Of a DNA stretch of 64,000 nucleotides, positions 17,331 through 25,596 are shown one piece after another (position 1 is the stretch's first letter; each line of letters starts with the position of its first letter). This DNA is from Hyalangium versicolor (lineage in GTDB: Bacteria > Myxococcota > Myxococcia > Myxococcales > Myxococcaceae). The stretch covers positions 124,001 through 188,000 of the forward strand of contig NZ_JAHXBF010000008.1 of assembly GCF_020103695.1 (NCBI RefSeq), in the 5' to 3' direction. The notes under the pieces are model-generated. The model was given only the letters and a program-made list of their open reading frames with translations. It was not told where the DNA came from and searched no databases. The translations under genes were made by a program, and so were the position numbers.

Positions 17331-18100
17331 GCAGCTCTCAGGCAGTGCGCCAGCGTTTCGAGAAGCAGGCGGTCATCATTACCGGCGCCTCGCGTGGCAT
17401 CGGCAGGGCGATCGCTCTCGCGTTCGCCTCCGAAGGCGCGGACATCGTCCTCAACTATGGGACCAACACGGAGGCCGCGCGTCAGGCCGCCGCGGAGGTG
17501 GAGGCGAAGGGGCGGCGCTGCGTGCTGGTGCCCGGCTCCGTCGCGAACCCCGATCTGCCCGGACAGTTGAGAGAGGCGGCGCTCTCGAGCTTCGGACGGA
17601 TCGACGTGCTCGTGAACAACGCCGGCATCAGCCGGGATGGGCACATGATGATGATGCCGGTCGCGGGCTGGCGCGAGACATTGGACGTCAACCTCTATGG
17701 ATCCATCGCCTGCTGTCAGGCGGTCATCCCCAGCATGAAGCAGCAGGGCCGCGGCGCCATTATCAACATGTCCTCCTCGGCCGGAATCCGGGGCCGCGCG
17801 GGCCAGGTGCCCTATGCCGCCACCAAGGGCGCCTTGATCGGGTTGACCAAGGCACTGGCGGGGGAGCTCGGGCCGCACGGTATCCGGGTGAACTGCGTGG
17901 CGCCGGGCTTCGTGGAGACGGACATGGTGTCGGGGCTGATGAGTCGCCCAGGTGTCCGCGAGGGGGTCATCCAGGCCACGCCCATCCGAAGGCTCGGGAC
18001 GGTGGAGGACGTGGCCAGTGCCACGCTCTTCCTGGCTTCGCCGGAGAGCGCCTACGTGGTTGGGGGCGTGCTGCTCGTGAATGGTGGATTGGTGATGTAG
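17324..18100 (+). CDS. 3-oxoacyl-ACP reductase, FabG-like (catalytically intact)
   Basis: 258 residues from GTG 17324 (GTG 17327 is equally possible); both overlap the previous stop. Motifs are complete: TGASRGIGRA, VNNAGISRDG, Ser in NMSSSAGIRG, and Y164/K168 in PYAATKGA. It should reduce 3-ketoacyl-ACP to 3-hydroxyacyl-ACP with NADPH, feeding the dehydratase. A 65-base gap with a small hairpin separates it from the second ketosynthase pair. Confidence 0.88.
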   Translation: MVSSSQAVRQRFEKQAVIITGASRGIGRAIALAFASEGADIVLNYGTNTEAARQAAAEVEAKGRRCVLVPGSVANPDLPGQLREAALSSFGRIDVLVNNAGISRDGHMMMMPVAGWRETLDVNLYGSIACCQAVIPSMKQQGRGAIINMSSSAGIRGRAGQVPYAATKGALIGLTKALAGELGPHGIRVNCVAPGFVETDMVSGLMSRPGVREGVIQATPIRRLGTVEDVASATLFLASPESAYVVGGVLLVNGGLVM

Positions 18101-18106
18101 CGCGCC

Positions 18107-18122
18107 CCTGGCCGAGGCCAGG
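18107..18122 (+). other. Small hairpin between the reductase and second ketosynthase
   Basis: CCTGGCC and GGCCAGG are perfect inverted arms separated by GA, just after the reductase stop. It has no U-tract, so it is more likely an RNA-processing or stability element inside the operon than a terminator. Role inferred only. Confidence 0.3.
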
Positions 18123-18165
18123 AGCATCTTCCAAGGACCGCGCAGCCACGGCGGAGAGGTGCAGG

Positions 18166-19401
18166 ATGAGCAACAGGGTCGTCGTCACCGGAATTGGCGT
18201 TCTCACGCCTATCGGCAACAACCTGAAGGAGTTCTCCGAGGGCCTGCGTGCGGGGCGTGATGGCATTGCCCCGGTCACCCGCTTCGACGCGAGCAAGCAT
18301 CGCTGCCAGTTCGCCGGGGAGCTGAAGAACATCGACTTCTCGGCTCACTTCAGCGCGGAGGAGTTGCCGTACCTCAGCCGTGGCAGCCAGATGATTCGTG
18401 TGGCGGCGGCTCAAGGGCTGGCGGCCTCGGGACTGGATCTAACCGTCGAAGATCGGTCCCGGATCGGGGTGGTGCTCGGGACCAACCTGGGCGGGATGCC
18501 GGCGGCCAAGGATGGCTACGCCGCGCTTCACCATCCCTACCGGCGAGGCCGCGCGCAGCCGAATGAGCCCTGGCGCGCCTTGGTGCTCGAGAGCTTTATC
18601 TGCGCCATGAGCGACCAGGTGGCCTGCCAATATGGCCTGTCGGGCCTCAGCCTGGTCATGTCCACCGCGTGCAGTGCGGGCCTGCACGCTCTGGGCGTGG
18701 CGATGGATGCGATTCGCTCGGGCCAGACGGAGGTGATGCTCGCGGGCGGAGTGGATCCGCTCAGCGAGATGCCTCAGGCCGGCTTCGGCGTCCTGCGCTC
18801 CCTGGCGAGCGCGAAGCTGCGGCCCTTCAGCAAGGATCGCGATGGCACGCTCCTGGGAGAGTCCGCCTCGCTCTGGGTGCTGGAGAGCGAGGCGCATGCC
18901 ACACGGCGCGGCGCTCGCATCCTGGCGGAGCTCGCCGGATATGGTGGCTCCACGGACGCCTACCACATGACCCGTCCGGACGAGACGGGACGAGGCCCCG
19001 CGCGAGCCATGCACGCGGCGCTGGCGGATGCCGGCGTGAGGCCCGAGCAGATTGGCTACGTCAAAGCGCACGGAACGGGCACACCGGCCAATGACGTCAT
19101 CGAGACACGAGCGCTCAAGCACGTCTTCGGCGAGCGGTGTCAGGTTCCGGTCAGCTCCATCAAGGCGATGGTCGGCCACAGTCTCGGTTCGAGCGGGGCC
19201 GTGGAGGCGGCGGCGGCGGTGGTGGCGCTGAACGAGGGCTTCCTGCCGCCCACCCTCAACCTGGACACGCCCGATCCCGAGTGTGACCTGGACTACGTGC
19301 CCCACCGCAGCCGACCGGCACAGCTGGAGGCCGTCCTCGCCAATGCCTTTGGCTTCGGGGGCAACAACGCCGCGATGGTCTTCCGGCGCTGGGAGGCCTG
19401 A
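18166..19401 (+). CDS. Ketosynthase alpha 2 (FabF-like, intact triad)
   Basis: 411 residues. The triad is C169 in MSTACSAGLH, H302 in VKAHGTGTPAND and H338 in MVGHSLGSSG. It is closer in style to housekeeping FabF than the first alpha subunit (long ASKHRC and DFSAHFS segments near the N-terminus). It is followed by another homologue without the triad, so the operon contains two separate KS/CLF pairs. Two pairs could serve initiation and elongation, or chains of two lengths. Cytoplasmic enzyme using ACP-bound substrates. Confidence 0.9.
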   Translation: MSNRVVVTGIGVLTPIGNNLKEFSEGLRAGRDGIAPVTRFDASKHRCQFAGELKNIDFSAHFSAEELPYLSRGSQMIRVAAAQGLAASGLDLTVEDRSRIGVVLGTNLGGMPAAKDGYAALHHPYRRGRAQPNEPWRALVLESFICAMSDQVACQYGLSGLSLVMSTACSAGLHALGVAMDAIRSGQTEVMLAGGVDPLSEMPQAGFGVLRSLASAKLRPFSKDRDGTLLGESASLWVLESEAHATRRGARILAELAGYGGSTDAYHMTRPDETGRGPARAMHAALADAGVRPEQIGYVKAHGTGTPANDVIETRALKHVFGERCQVPVSSIKAMVGHSLGSSGAVEAAAAVVALNEGFLPPTLNLDTPDPECDLDYVPHRSRPAQLEAVLANAFGFGGNNAAMVFRRWEA

Positions 19402-19444
19402 GGTGTCTCGAGAGAGCGATTCCAGAGAGGGAGAGGGGAAGAAC

Positions 19445-20686
19445 ATGGCTGGCTCCACGCGGATGACGGGCGAAGAGAACAGGCGGGTAGTCATCACGGG
19501 CATGGGAGCGGTGTCTCCCTACGGGGCAGGTGCGCCGGCCCTGCTGAGCGCGCTCGCCGAAGGACGCAGCGCGATCCGCTCCATCGAGGACTTCGATGCA
19601 TCCGGGTGCACCTGCACGCACGGAGCGCGAGTCCCTCAGGGGAGCCTGGCGGCGTTGACGGGCTCCAACAATCTCAAGCGTGCGCCTCGGGCCACGCAGT
19701 ACACGATGCTCGCCACGGAGGAGGCGCTCCAGGCGGCGGGCCATGGACCCTCCACGTGGAACTCGGAGCGTGTGGGGGTGTTCCTGGGCACGTACCGAGC
19801 CATGGCCGAGGTCAGTCAGGACATCTGGCACCGGATCATCACGAGCGAGCCACGCTTCGTCCAGCCGCTCCTGTTCCAGGAGACGGTGACCAACGCGGTG
19901 GCCAGCGCCCTGAGCATCCGCTGGGGCTGGCGAGGCACCAACTACGCCATCAGCGCGGGGAACTCCTGCGGGTTCCAGGTGCTCTCCCTGGCGCTGCACG
20001 CGCTGCGCAGCGGCAGGGCCGACGCCATCATCGCGGGCACGTTCGATCTCTTCACTGCCGCCACCCACTACGACATGAATGACATTGGCGTGCTGAGCGA
20101 CTCCAACGTCAGCCGTCCCTTCGACACGCGGCGGGATGGCTTCATCATGGGCGAGGGCGCGGCGGTGGTGGTGCTCGAGACACTCGCCTCCGCGCGGGCT
20201 CGGGGTGCCACCATCCTGGCGGAGCTCGCGGGGCTGGGTGTGGCTCATGACGGGCACGGCTTTGCCACACACCACCCCGAGGGGCGGGGGCTCGCCCTCG
20301 CCATGAGCCAGGCGCTCCGAGGCGCGGAGCTCTCTCCCGGAGAGGTGGACTACATCGCCGCCGCGAGCAACTCCACGCAGTCACTGGATCGAGCGGAAGT
20401 GGCAGCCCTCCGGACGGTGCTGGGAGCCGCAGCGGACACCGTCCCGCTCAGCAGCATCAAGGCCCTCACAGGCGAGGCGGAGTCCGCGAGCGACATGTTC
20501 AATCTCCTTGCGTGCATTGGCGCCGTCCGGGGCGGAGGACTGCCCCTCCAGGCCGGCACCGAGCAGCCGGAGTTCCAGCTCAACCTGGTGCGGCAGCCAC
20601 AGGGACACAGGCCCGTCCGCGCGGCCCTGGCAAACTCATACTCGTTCGGTGGCAATGCCGGCGCGGCTTTGGTTCGAGCGATCTGA
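19445..20686 (+). CDS. Ketosynthase beta 2 / chain-length-factor-like (triad lost)
   Basis: 413 residues from ATG 19445, chosen because GAGAGGGGAAG lies directly upstream; an in-frame GTG at 19403 would add 14 residues. In an ungapped alignment to the alpha 2 partner the nucleophile is N173 (in SAGNSCGFQ, with C175 two residues later). HGTGT becomes ASNSTQSLD and the second histidine becomes Glu in LTGEAESASD. None of the triad is left, which is the expected state for a chain-length factor. It probably pairs with the 18166 product. Confidence 0.85.
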   Translation: MAGSTRMTGEENRRVVITGMGAVSPYGAGAPALLSALAEGRSAIRSIEDFDASGCTCTHGARVPQGSLAALTGSNNLKRAPRATQYTMLATEEALQAAGHGPSTWNSERVGVFLGTYRAMAEVSQDIWHRIITSEPRFVQPLLFQETVTNAVASALSIRWGWRGTNYAISAGNSCGFQVLSLALHALRSGRADAIIAGTFDLFTAATHYDMNDIGVLSDSNVSRPFDTRRDGFIMGEGAAVVVLETLASARARGATILAELAGLGVAHDGHGFATHHPEGRGLALAMSQALRGAELSPGEVDYIAAASNSTQSLDRAEVAALRTVLGAAADTVPLSSIKALTGEAESASDMFNLLACIGAVRGGGLPLQAGTEQPEFQLNLVRQPQGHRPVRAALANSYSFGGNAGAALVRAI

Positions 20687-20748
20687 TACTGGGGTATGGG
20701 GTAGCATGCGCCCCTCGTCGGGGATGAAGCAGAGGGAGGACACGAGTC

Positions 20749-21510
20749 TTGACTACGGGAATGGCCAATACGGCGCGGACCGCGGACAGCACGCCAGGGG
20801 CGGCGGCAGGCGCGGCCGGAGAAGAAGTGCTCCTGTCTCTGCGCGAGATCACCCGTCGCTACGTGCTGGGGGAAGCGACGGTCGACGCCCTCAAAGGCGT
20901 CACGCTGCGCATCAACCGAGGTGAGTTCGTGGCGATCTGGGGGCCATCGGGCAGCGGCAAGTCCAGCCTGATGAACATCCTGGGGCTGGTGGACGCGCCG
21001 ACCTCTGGAGAGGTGATGCTGGAGGGGACTCCCATCGCGCAGCTCTCGGACGATGCGCTGACGGACCTGCGCAGCCGCAAGGTCGGCTTCGTCTTCCAGA
21101 GCTTCAACCTCGTTCCCGTGCTCAGCGCCCTGGAGAACGTCATGGTGCCCCTGCAGATCCAGGGGGTGGGCGCTGCCCAGGCGCGCGAGCGAGCCAGTCA
21201 GGCGCTCAAGGAAGTGGACCTGGAGAACCAGCAGCACGCCCGGCCGGACAAGATGAGCGGAGGCCAGCGCCAGCGCGTGGCGATTGCCCGTGCGCTCGTC
21301 ACCGCGCCATCCATCGTCGTGGCGGACGAGCCCACGGCCAACCTGGACTCCGAGAACAGCTATATGGTGGTCAAGCTCATGCGTGAGCTCAACCGCTCCA
21401 AGCGCGTCACCTTCATCTTCACCACCCACGACCCGCGGCTCCTGGAGATGGTCGACCGCAAGATCCTGCTCAAGGACGGCCTGCTCCACACGGACGAGAC
21501 AGTTCGATGA
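20749..21510 (+). CDS. ABC transporter ATP-binding subunit (LolD/MacB type)
   Basis: About 253 residues from TTG 20749 (GGGAGGA upstream favours it; ATG 20761 is the alternative). Walker A is GPSGSGKSS, the Q-loop lies in VFQSFNLVPVLSALENV, the signature is MSGGQRQR, Walker B is IVVADEPTANLD, and the H-loop His is in FTTHD. This subgroup powers FtsX-type permeases that extract lipids or lipoproteins from the inner membrane or drive mechanotransmission rather than transport through a channel. It is translationally coupled (ATGA) to the permease that follows. Confidence 0.92.
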   Translation: MTTGMANTARTADSTPGAAAGAAGEEVLLSLREITRRYVLGEATVDALKGVTLRINRGEFVAIWGPSGSGKSSLMNILGLVDAPTSGEVMLEGTPIAQLSDDALTDLRSRKVGFVFQSFNLVPVLSALENVMVPLQIQGVGAAQARERASQALKEVDLENQQHARPDKMSGGQRQRVAIARALVTAPSIVVADEPTANLDSENSYMVVKLMRELNRSKRVTFIFTTHDPRLLEMVDRKILLKDGLLHTDETVR

Positions 21511-22733
21511 ACTACTTCGCCATTGGCTTTCGAAACATCCTGAAGAACCGCCGCCGGAGCATCGTCACGCTCATCTCGGTGGGCTTTGGCTTCGCCTCCA
21601 TCAGCCTCTTCGCGGGCTACATCAAGAACGTCTACGGTGGGTTGGCCCGTCAGGCCATCCAGGGAGAGCTGCTGGGGCACCTGACCGTCATGAAGAGCGG
21701 TCTGCGCACCGAGGGCAAGCTCCATCCGGCCCAGTACATGTTCTCGAAGGCGGATCTGGATCGGGTCGTCCCCATTCTCCAGCAGTATCCGCACACGGAA
21801 CTCGTGACGCCGCGCATGTCCATCAGCGGCATGGTGTCCAACGGCACTGCGTCCACCATCTTCGTTGGCGAGGGAGTGGTCCCCGCGGACGTGAAGAAGC
21901 TCCAGGGAGACTTCACGCGAAAGCTCGCCGGCGACTTGAAAGCGGACAACCCCATCGGCGTGGCGACGGCGGAGGATCTCGGGAAGATCCTCCACCTGAA
22001 GGCCGGGGACTCGGCCGCTCTGCTGGTCAGCACGGTGACGGGACAGGCCAATGCGCTGGACGTGGACATCGTGGACTCGTTCAACACGGGCAACGTCGGC
22101 ACCAATGACAAGTTCATCTACCTGCCCTTCGAGCTGGCGAAGTCGCTCTATGACATTGACGGCGCCGAGCGGCTCATCGTGCTGCTCGATGACAAGGAGT
22201 TCACGGAGCAGGCCCGGACGGAGCTCACGGCCCAGCTCAAGCAGGCGGGGTTCGACGTGGAGCTCAAGACCTGGCTGGAACTCTCGAGCTTCTACACGCA
22301 GGTGAAGCGGCTGTTCGACATGATCTTCGCCTTCATCTTCAGCAACGTCTTCATCGTGGTGGTCATGAGCATCGTGAACTCCATGAGCATGACGGTGGTG
22401 GAGCGGACTCGCGAGATAGGCACCCTGCGGTCCATGGGCCTGCGCCGCTTCGGCATCGTGCGGCTCTTCGCCACGGAGGCTTTCATCCTCGTGGCGATGG
22501 GCTGCGCCGGGGGACTGGTCTTCACGCTGCTGGTGCGCTTTGCCGTCAACAGCGCCGGCATCACCTACACGCCGCCCAACTCGTCCAACGTGGTCAAGCT
22601 CCTGGTCGATCTCGACGTGCCCCGGATGGTGAGGGCGTGCGTCATGCTCTCGGTGCTGGGCATCGCCGCGGCCCTCTTCCCGGCGCGCGCCGCCGCCCGC
22701 AAGCCGATCATCGACTCGCTCGGCCACGTCTGA
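21507..22733 (+). CDS. FtsX/LolE-type ABC transporter permease
   Basis: 408 residues: one N-terminal helix (RSIVTLISVGFGFASISLFAG), a periplasmic domain of about 230 residues (MacB periplasmic core type), and three C-terminal helices beginning near residue 270, with the conserved ERTREIGTLRSMGLRR cytoplasmic loop and an FPARAAARKPI C-terminus. This is the topology of LolC/LolE and MacB. Together with the upstream ATPase and the downstream LolA-like carrier it forms a lipoprotein-sorting-like path, here probably adapted to the operon's lipid product. Substrate is inferred from context. Confidence 0.9.
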   Translation: MNYFAIGFRNILKNRRRSIVTLISVGFGFASISLFAGYIKNVYGGLARQAIQGELLGHLTVMKSGLRTEGKLHPAQYMFSKADLDRVVPILQQYPHTELVTPRMSISGMVSNGTASTIFVGEGVVPADVKKLQGDFTRKLAGDLKADNPIGVATAEDLGKILHLKAGDSAALLVSTVTGQANALDVDIVDSFNTGNVGTNDKFIYLPFELAKSLYDIDGAERLIVLLDDKEFTEQARTELTAQLKQAGFDVELKTWLELSSFYTQVKRLFDMIFAFIFSNVFIVVVMSIVNSMSMTVVERTREIGTLRSMGLRRFGIVRLFATEAFILVAMGCAGGLVFTLLVRFAVNSAGITYTPPNSSNVVKLLVDLDVPRMVRACVMLSVLGIAAALFPARAAARKPIIDSLGHV

Positions 22734-22752
22734 CAGCCCAGGAGACACTCCC

Positions 22753-23493
22753 ATGAAAAATGCACTCTCTCTCATCACCGGGCTGCTGCTGCTCGCTGGC
22801 TCCGCGCAGGCCGCCGACCCGGATGCGGCGGAGATCCTCCAATCCTCGGATCGCTCGCGGGGCGGAGGGATCCCCGGCATCCGCTGGACGGTCCGCATCG
22901 TGCCCAGCCAGGGCGGGGACTCGGAGCCCGAGCGGCTGCTCACCCTGAAGGCCAATGCCACCGCGAGCCTCGCGGAGACGCGCGAACCCGTGCGTTTCAA
23001 GGGCTCGAAGCTGCTGCAGATCGACCGGAACATGTGGATGAGCCGTCCGGGCCTCAAGAAGCCCATCCCCATCTCGCCGCGACAGAAGCTCTCGGGGCAG
23101 GCCGCGCAGGGCGACATTGCCTCCACCAACTACGCCGTCGACTACCAGGGCAAGTTGCTTCGCGAGGAGGAAGTCAACGGCGAGCCCACCTACGTGCTGG
23201 AGCTGACGGCCATCAACAAGTTCTGCACGTACGATCGCATCACCTACTGGGTGTCCAAGCAGCGGCTGGTGGGGGTGAAGGCGGACTTCTTCTCCCTCTC
23301 CGGGAAGCTGTTGAAGTCCGCCACCTTCGAGTACGGCAACCAGATCACCCACGAGAAGAAGACGTTCCCGTTCGTGAGCAAGATGACCATCAAGGACGCG
23401 CTCACGCCTGCTGAGACGACGTTGGTGTACTCCGATGTGCAGGTGACAGAGCTGGCCCGGGCGGAGTTCGACGTCAACCGTCTTGGGAACTGA
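22753..23493 (+). CDS. LolA-like periplasmic carrier (outer membrane lipoprotein-sorting family)
   Basis: 246 residues with a signal peptide (MKNALSLITGLLLLAGSAQA). The mature part starts with a helix (DPDAAEILQSSDRSRG) followed by a run of antiparallel strands with regularly spaced charged residues. The sequence SKLLQIDRNMWMSRPG and the later TYVLELTAINKF and YWVSKQRLVGVKADFF match the half-barrel of LolA/LolB-like proteins, which shelter an acyl chain during transit through the periplasm. It has no lipobox, so it is soluble. LolA-like proteins are also found in aryl polyene clusters. Confidence 0.8.
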   Translation: MKNALSLITGLLLLAGSAQAADPDAAEILQSSDRSRGGGIPGIRWTVRIVPSQGGDSEPERLLTLKANATASLAETREPVRFKGSKLLQIDRNMWMSRPGLKKPIPISPRQKLSGQAAQGDIASTNYAVDYQGKLLREEEVNGEPTYVLELTAINKFCTYDRITYWVSKQRLVGVKADFFSLSGKLLKSATFEYGNQITHEKKTFPFVSKMTIKDALTPAETTLVYSDVQVTELARAEFDVNRLGN

Positions 23494-23510
23494 GCGGGGG
23501 ACCACGGCGA

Positions 23511-24830
23511 ATGGCAACCTCTTCCACACCCGGTCTGACGCTTCTCGTAGGCCTCCTGGTGTGGGGAGGGGAAGCGCTCGCTGAGGGCGACAGCGTCGTC
23601 CAGAAGCTGCTGGATCAGGGCTCGGCCAGCCTCCAGGTCCTGGCCTATGACACCGAGCAGGGCCTGCGACAGAACAGCCTCCTCAATCCCGGGAACCTCG
23701 TCGCGCGGCTCCCGGGGGGACAGACGGAGGTGGAGACCCGGCTCGATCTGAAGCTCACCACGGATGCCGTGGTGCTGAGCCTGAAGCCCCGGGCCCGCTT
23801 CGAGTGGAGACGCTCGGGAGTGGAGGACGCGAAGACCCGGCTCGATGCCTGGGTGAACCAGGGCTCCGTGACGGCCTTCCCGATCCCCGAGCTAGCCGTG
23901 TCGGTGGGCAGGGACATCCTGACCTGGGGGCCCTCCAACTTCCGCTCACCCAGCAACCCCATCTACTTCGAGAACGGCCGGAACAACCCCCTCCGCGAGC
24001 TGAGAGGGGTGGACGTGGCGCAGGTGAACTACTCGCCCACGCCGGAGCTGTCCCTGTCGCTGATGCACTCCTTCGGTGACGGGCGTGGGGACTGGCAGTG
24101 GGAGAAGGACGAGGGCTTCCAGGCACTGTCGCTCGTGAAGGTGGACTACACCGCCGATGTCTACGTGGCGAGCGTGAACGCATCGAAGCGATGGGCCGCC
24201 GAGCGTCCTCGCTTTGGCGCATTCGCTCAGGCCACCGTCAACGAGGCGCTGCTCGTCTACGGCGAGGCGGGGCTGCGTCAGGGAACCTCCGCGCTGTACC
24301 CGGAGGTGCTGCCCACGCCCGTGGGTGGGGGCTTCGTGCCTCGCCATGCCCAGGATCGCCAGCTCTTCTATTCCGCCCTCCTGGGGGGCGGTTACACGCT
24401 GGACTCCGGCCACACGATCTATCTGGAGTACCTGAACAACTCCGAGGGCTACCACTGGGCGGATCATGCGCGGTACTTCAACATCGCCACGAGTGCTTCC
24501 GAGCTCCTGGCCTCCGCATCCGCCGACTCGCCTCTCGCCTTCCAGACGCTGGGGGCCGCGCTGAACAACGGCCTCGCGCTGCAGGGGCGCCACTACCTGT
24601 TCCTGCAAGTTCAGAACAACCAGACCGATAGCGGGCCCACTTGGCAGCTTCGCTATTCCCTCAACCTGATGGACGGCAGCGGGCAGGCGTCCGCCTACGT
24701 CGAATGGAATGTCTTGAGTCGGCTGGCGCTCTTCGCTGTGGGCGTCCTCAACCACGGGAGCAATCGCTCCGAGTTTCACTCCCTGCTGAGCCGTTCGATC
24801 TTGGTGGGAGCCAAAGGCTACGCGCTGTAG
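23511..24830 (+). CDS. Outer-membrane beta-barrel protein of the export operon
   Basis: 439 residues with an N-terminal signal (LTLLVGLLVWGGEALA). The rest consists of alternating polar/hydrophobic strands with frequent aromatic girdle residues and short turns, for example VETRLDLKLTTDAVVLSLKP and RQLFYSALLGGGYTLDSG. The motif VGRDILTWGPS is typical of porin-like alginate/capsule-type or DUF1302-like barrels. It ends in VGAKGYAL. As the last gene of the operon, after the LolA-like carrier, it may be the outer-membrane receiver or exit for the product. Family assignment is from general pattern only. Confidence 0.7.
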   Translation: MATSSTPGLTLLVGLLVWGGEALAEGDSVVQKLLDQGSASLQVLAYDTEQGLRQNSLLNPGNLVARLPGGQTEVETRLDLKLTTDAVVLSLKPRARFEWRRSGVEDAKTRLDAWVNQGSVTAFPIPELAVSVGRDILTWGPSNFRSPSNPIYFENGRNNPLRELRGVDVAQVNYSPTPELSLSLMHSFGDGRGDWQWEKDEGFQALSLVKVDYTADVYVASVNASKRWAAERPRFGAFAQATVNEALLVYGEAGLRQGTSALYPEVLPTPVGGGFVPRHAQDRQLFYSALLGGGYTLDSGHTIYLEYLNNSEGYHWADHARYFNIATSASELLASASADSPLAFQTLGAALNNGLALQGRHYLFLQVQNNQTDSGPTWQLRYSLNLMDGSGQASAYVEWNVLSRLALFAVGVLNHGSNRSEFHSLLSRSILVGAKGYAL

Positions 24831-24875
24831 TCCAGAAGGGTTGTTTTGAACGAACTCTGAACCAGGAGGAAGACC

Positions 24876-25514
24876 ATGGCGAATCCGCAGGCTGGCGAGA
24901 ACCCGGAGCAGCTCCACCCCTTCGTGAGGAAGCTCCGCATGCATCGGCAGTTCTTCCACCGCACCCTGTCATGTTTCAGGGAGGAGGACGCCAGCTTCCG
25001 GTTGTGTCCTGGAGCCATGACTGTTTCCGGCCAGGTCCTGCACGCGGCGGGAGCCATCGAGTTCTTCGTCTCGGGACTGTTCGGCCCATTCGAGGGCTGG
25101 TCTCCGCAGTCGAAGCGCTCCAAGGGCTTCGTGGATATGTCGTGGACGGAGAGGTCCAACGTGGGCCCTGACGATCGGGGCGACTCTGCCGAGGTGCTGG
25201 AGGCCCAAGGTTCGCTCAAGAAGGCAGTGGAGCTCTTCGACCGGACGATCGATTCCGCCATGGCGATCTTCGGCGCCAGGAGTATGGAGGAGCTCACGCG
25301 AGGGGAGCTGGACCGCAACCCCCTCTTTCCCCCGGGCTTCACGGTGGCTGCTGTCTTCGAGATGATGATCGACCACACGGCGCACCACCGGGGCGCCCTG
25401 GCGCAATATGCGCGCAGCCTGGGGCTGGAGCCGAAGATCCCCTACTTCGATATGTCCGAGGCGCGCCACGAGGCCCAGTTGATCACCGGCGCGGAGCAGA
25501 GCCCCAGGCTGTGA
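24876..25514 (+). CDS. DinB-superfamily protein
   Basis: 212 residues. The four-helix DinB fold is recognisable from an N-terminal His (MHRQFFHRT), a mid-protein HAAGAIEFF and the C-terminal MIDHTAHHRGALAQYARSLG. The metal ligands are three histidines, one from each of these segments. Family members include metal-dependent thiol transferases (bacillithiol, mycothiol) and DNA-damage-inducible proteins of unknown role. The 45-base gap after the outer-membrane gene allows co-transcription, but no functional link to the operon is evident. Confidence 0.8.
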   Translation: MANPQAGENPEQLHPFVRKLRMHRQFFHRTLSCFREEDASFRLCPGAMTVSGQVLHAAGAIEFFVSGLFGPFEGWSPQSKRSKGFVDMSWTERSNVGPDDRGDSAEVLEAQGSLKKAVELFDRTIDSAMAIFGARSMEELTRGELDRNPLFPPGFTVAAVFEMMIDHTAHHRGALAQYARSLGLEPKIPYFDMSEARHEAQLITGAEQSPRL

Positions 25515-25521
25515 GTGACTC

Positions 25522-25555
25522 GGCGCGCACCCAGTCTCAGCACCGGGTGCGCGCC
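25522..25555. terminator. Strong hairpin between convergent genes
   Basis: A perfect 11-base stem (GGCGCGCACCC and GGGTGCGCGCC) with a 12-base loop lies 8 bases after the DinB-like stop and about 40 bases from the 3' end of the minus-strand gene. No U-tract follows, but position and stability fit a bidirectional termination or 3'-end stabilising hairpin. Confidence 0.65.
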
Positions 25556-25596
25556 ACATCCTCCGCGGCGCGGCACCCTTCATTCGCCCCCCATCC

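Noticed and set aside
19403..19445. GTG 19403 as start of chain-length factor 2
   Set aside because: The ATG at 19445 has a much better ribosome site and aligns with other ketosynthases.
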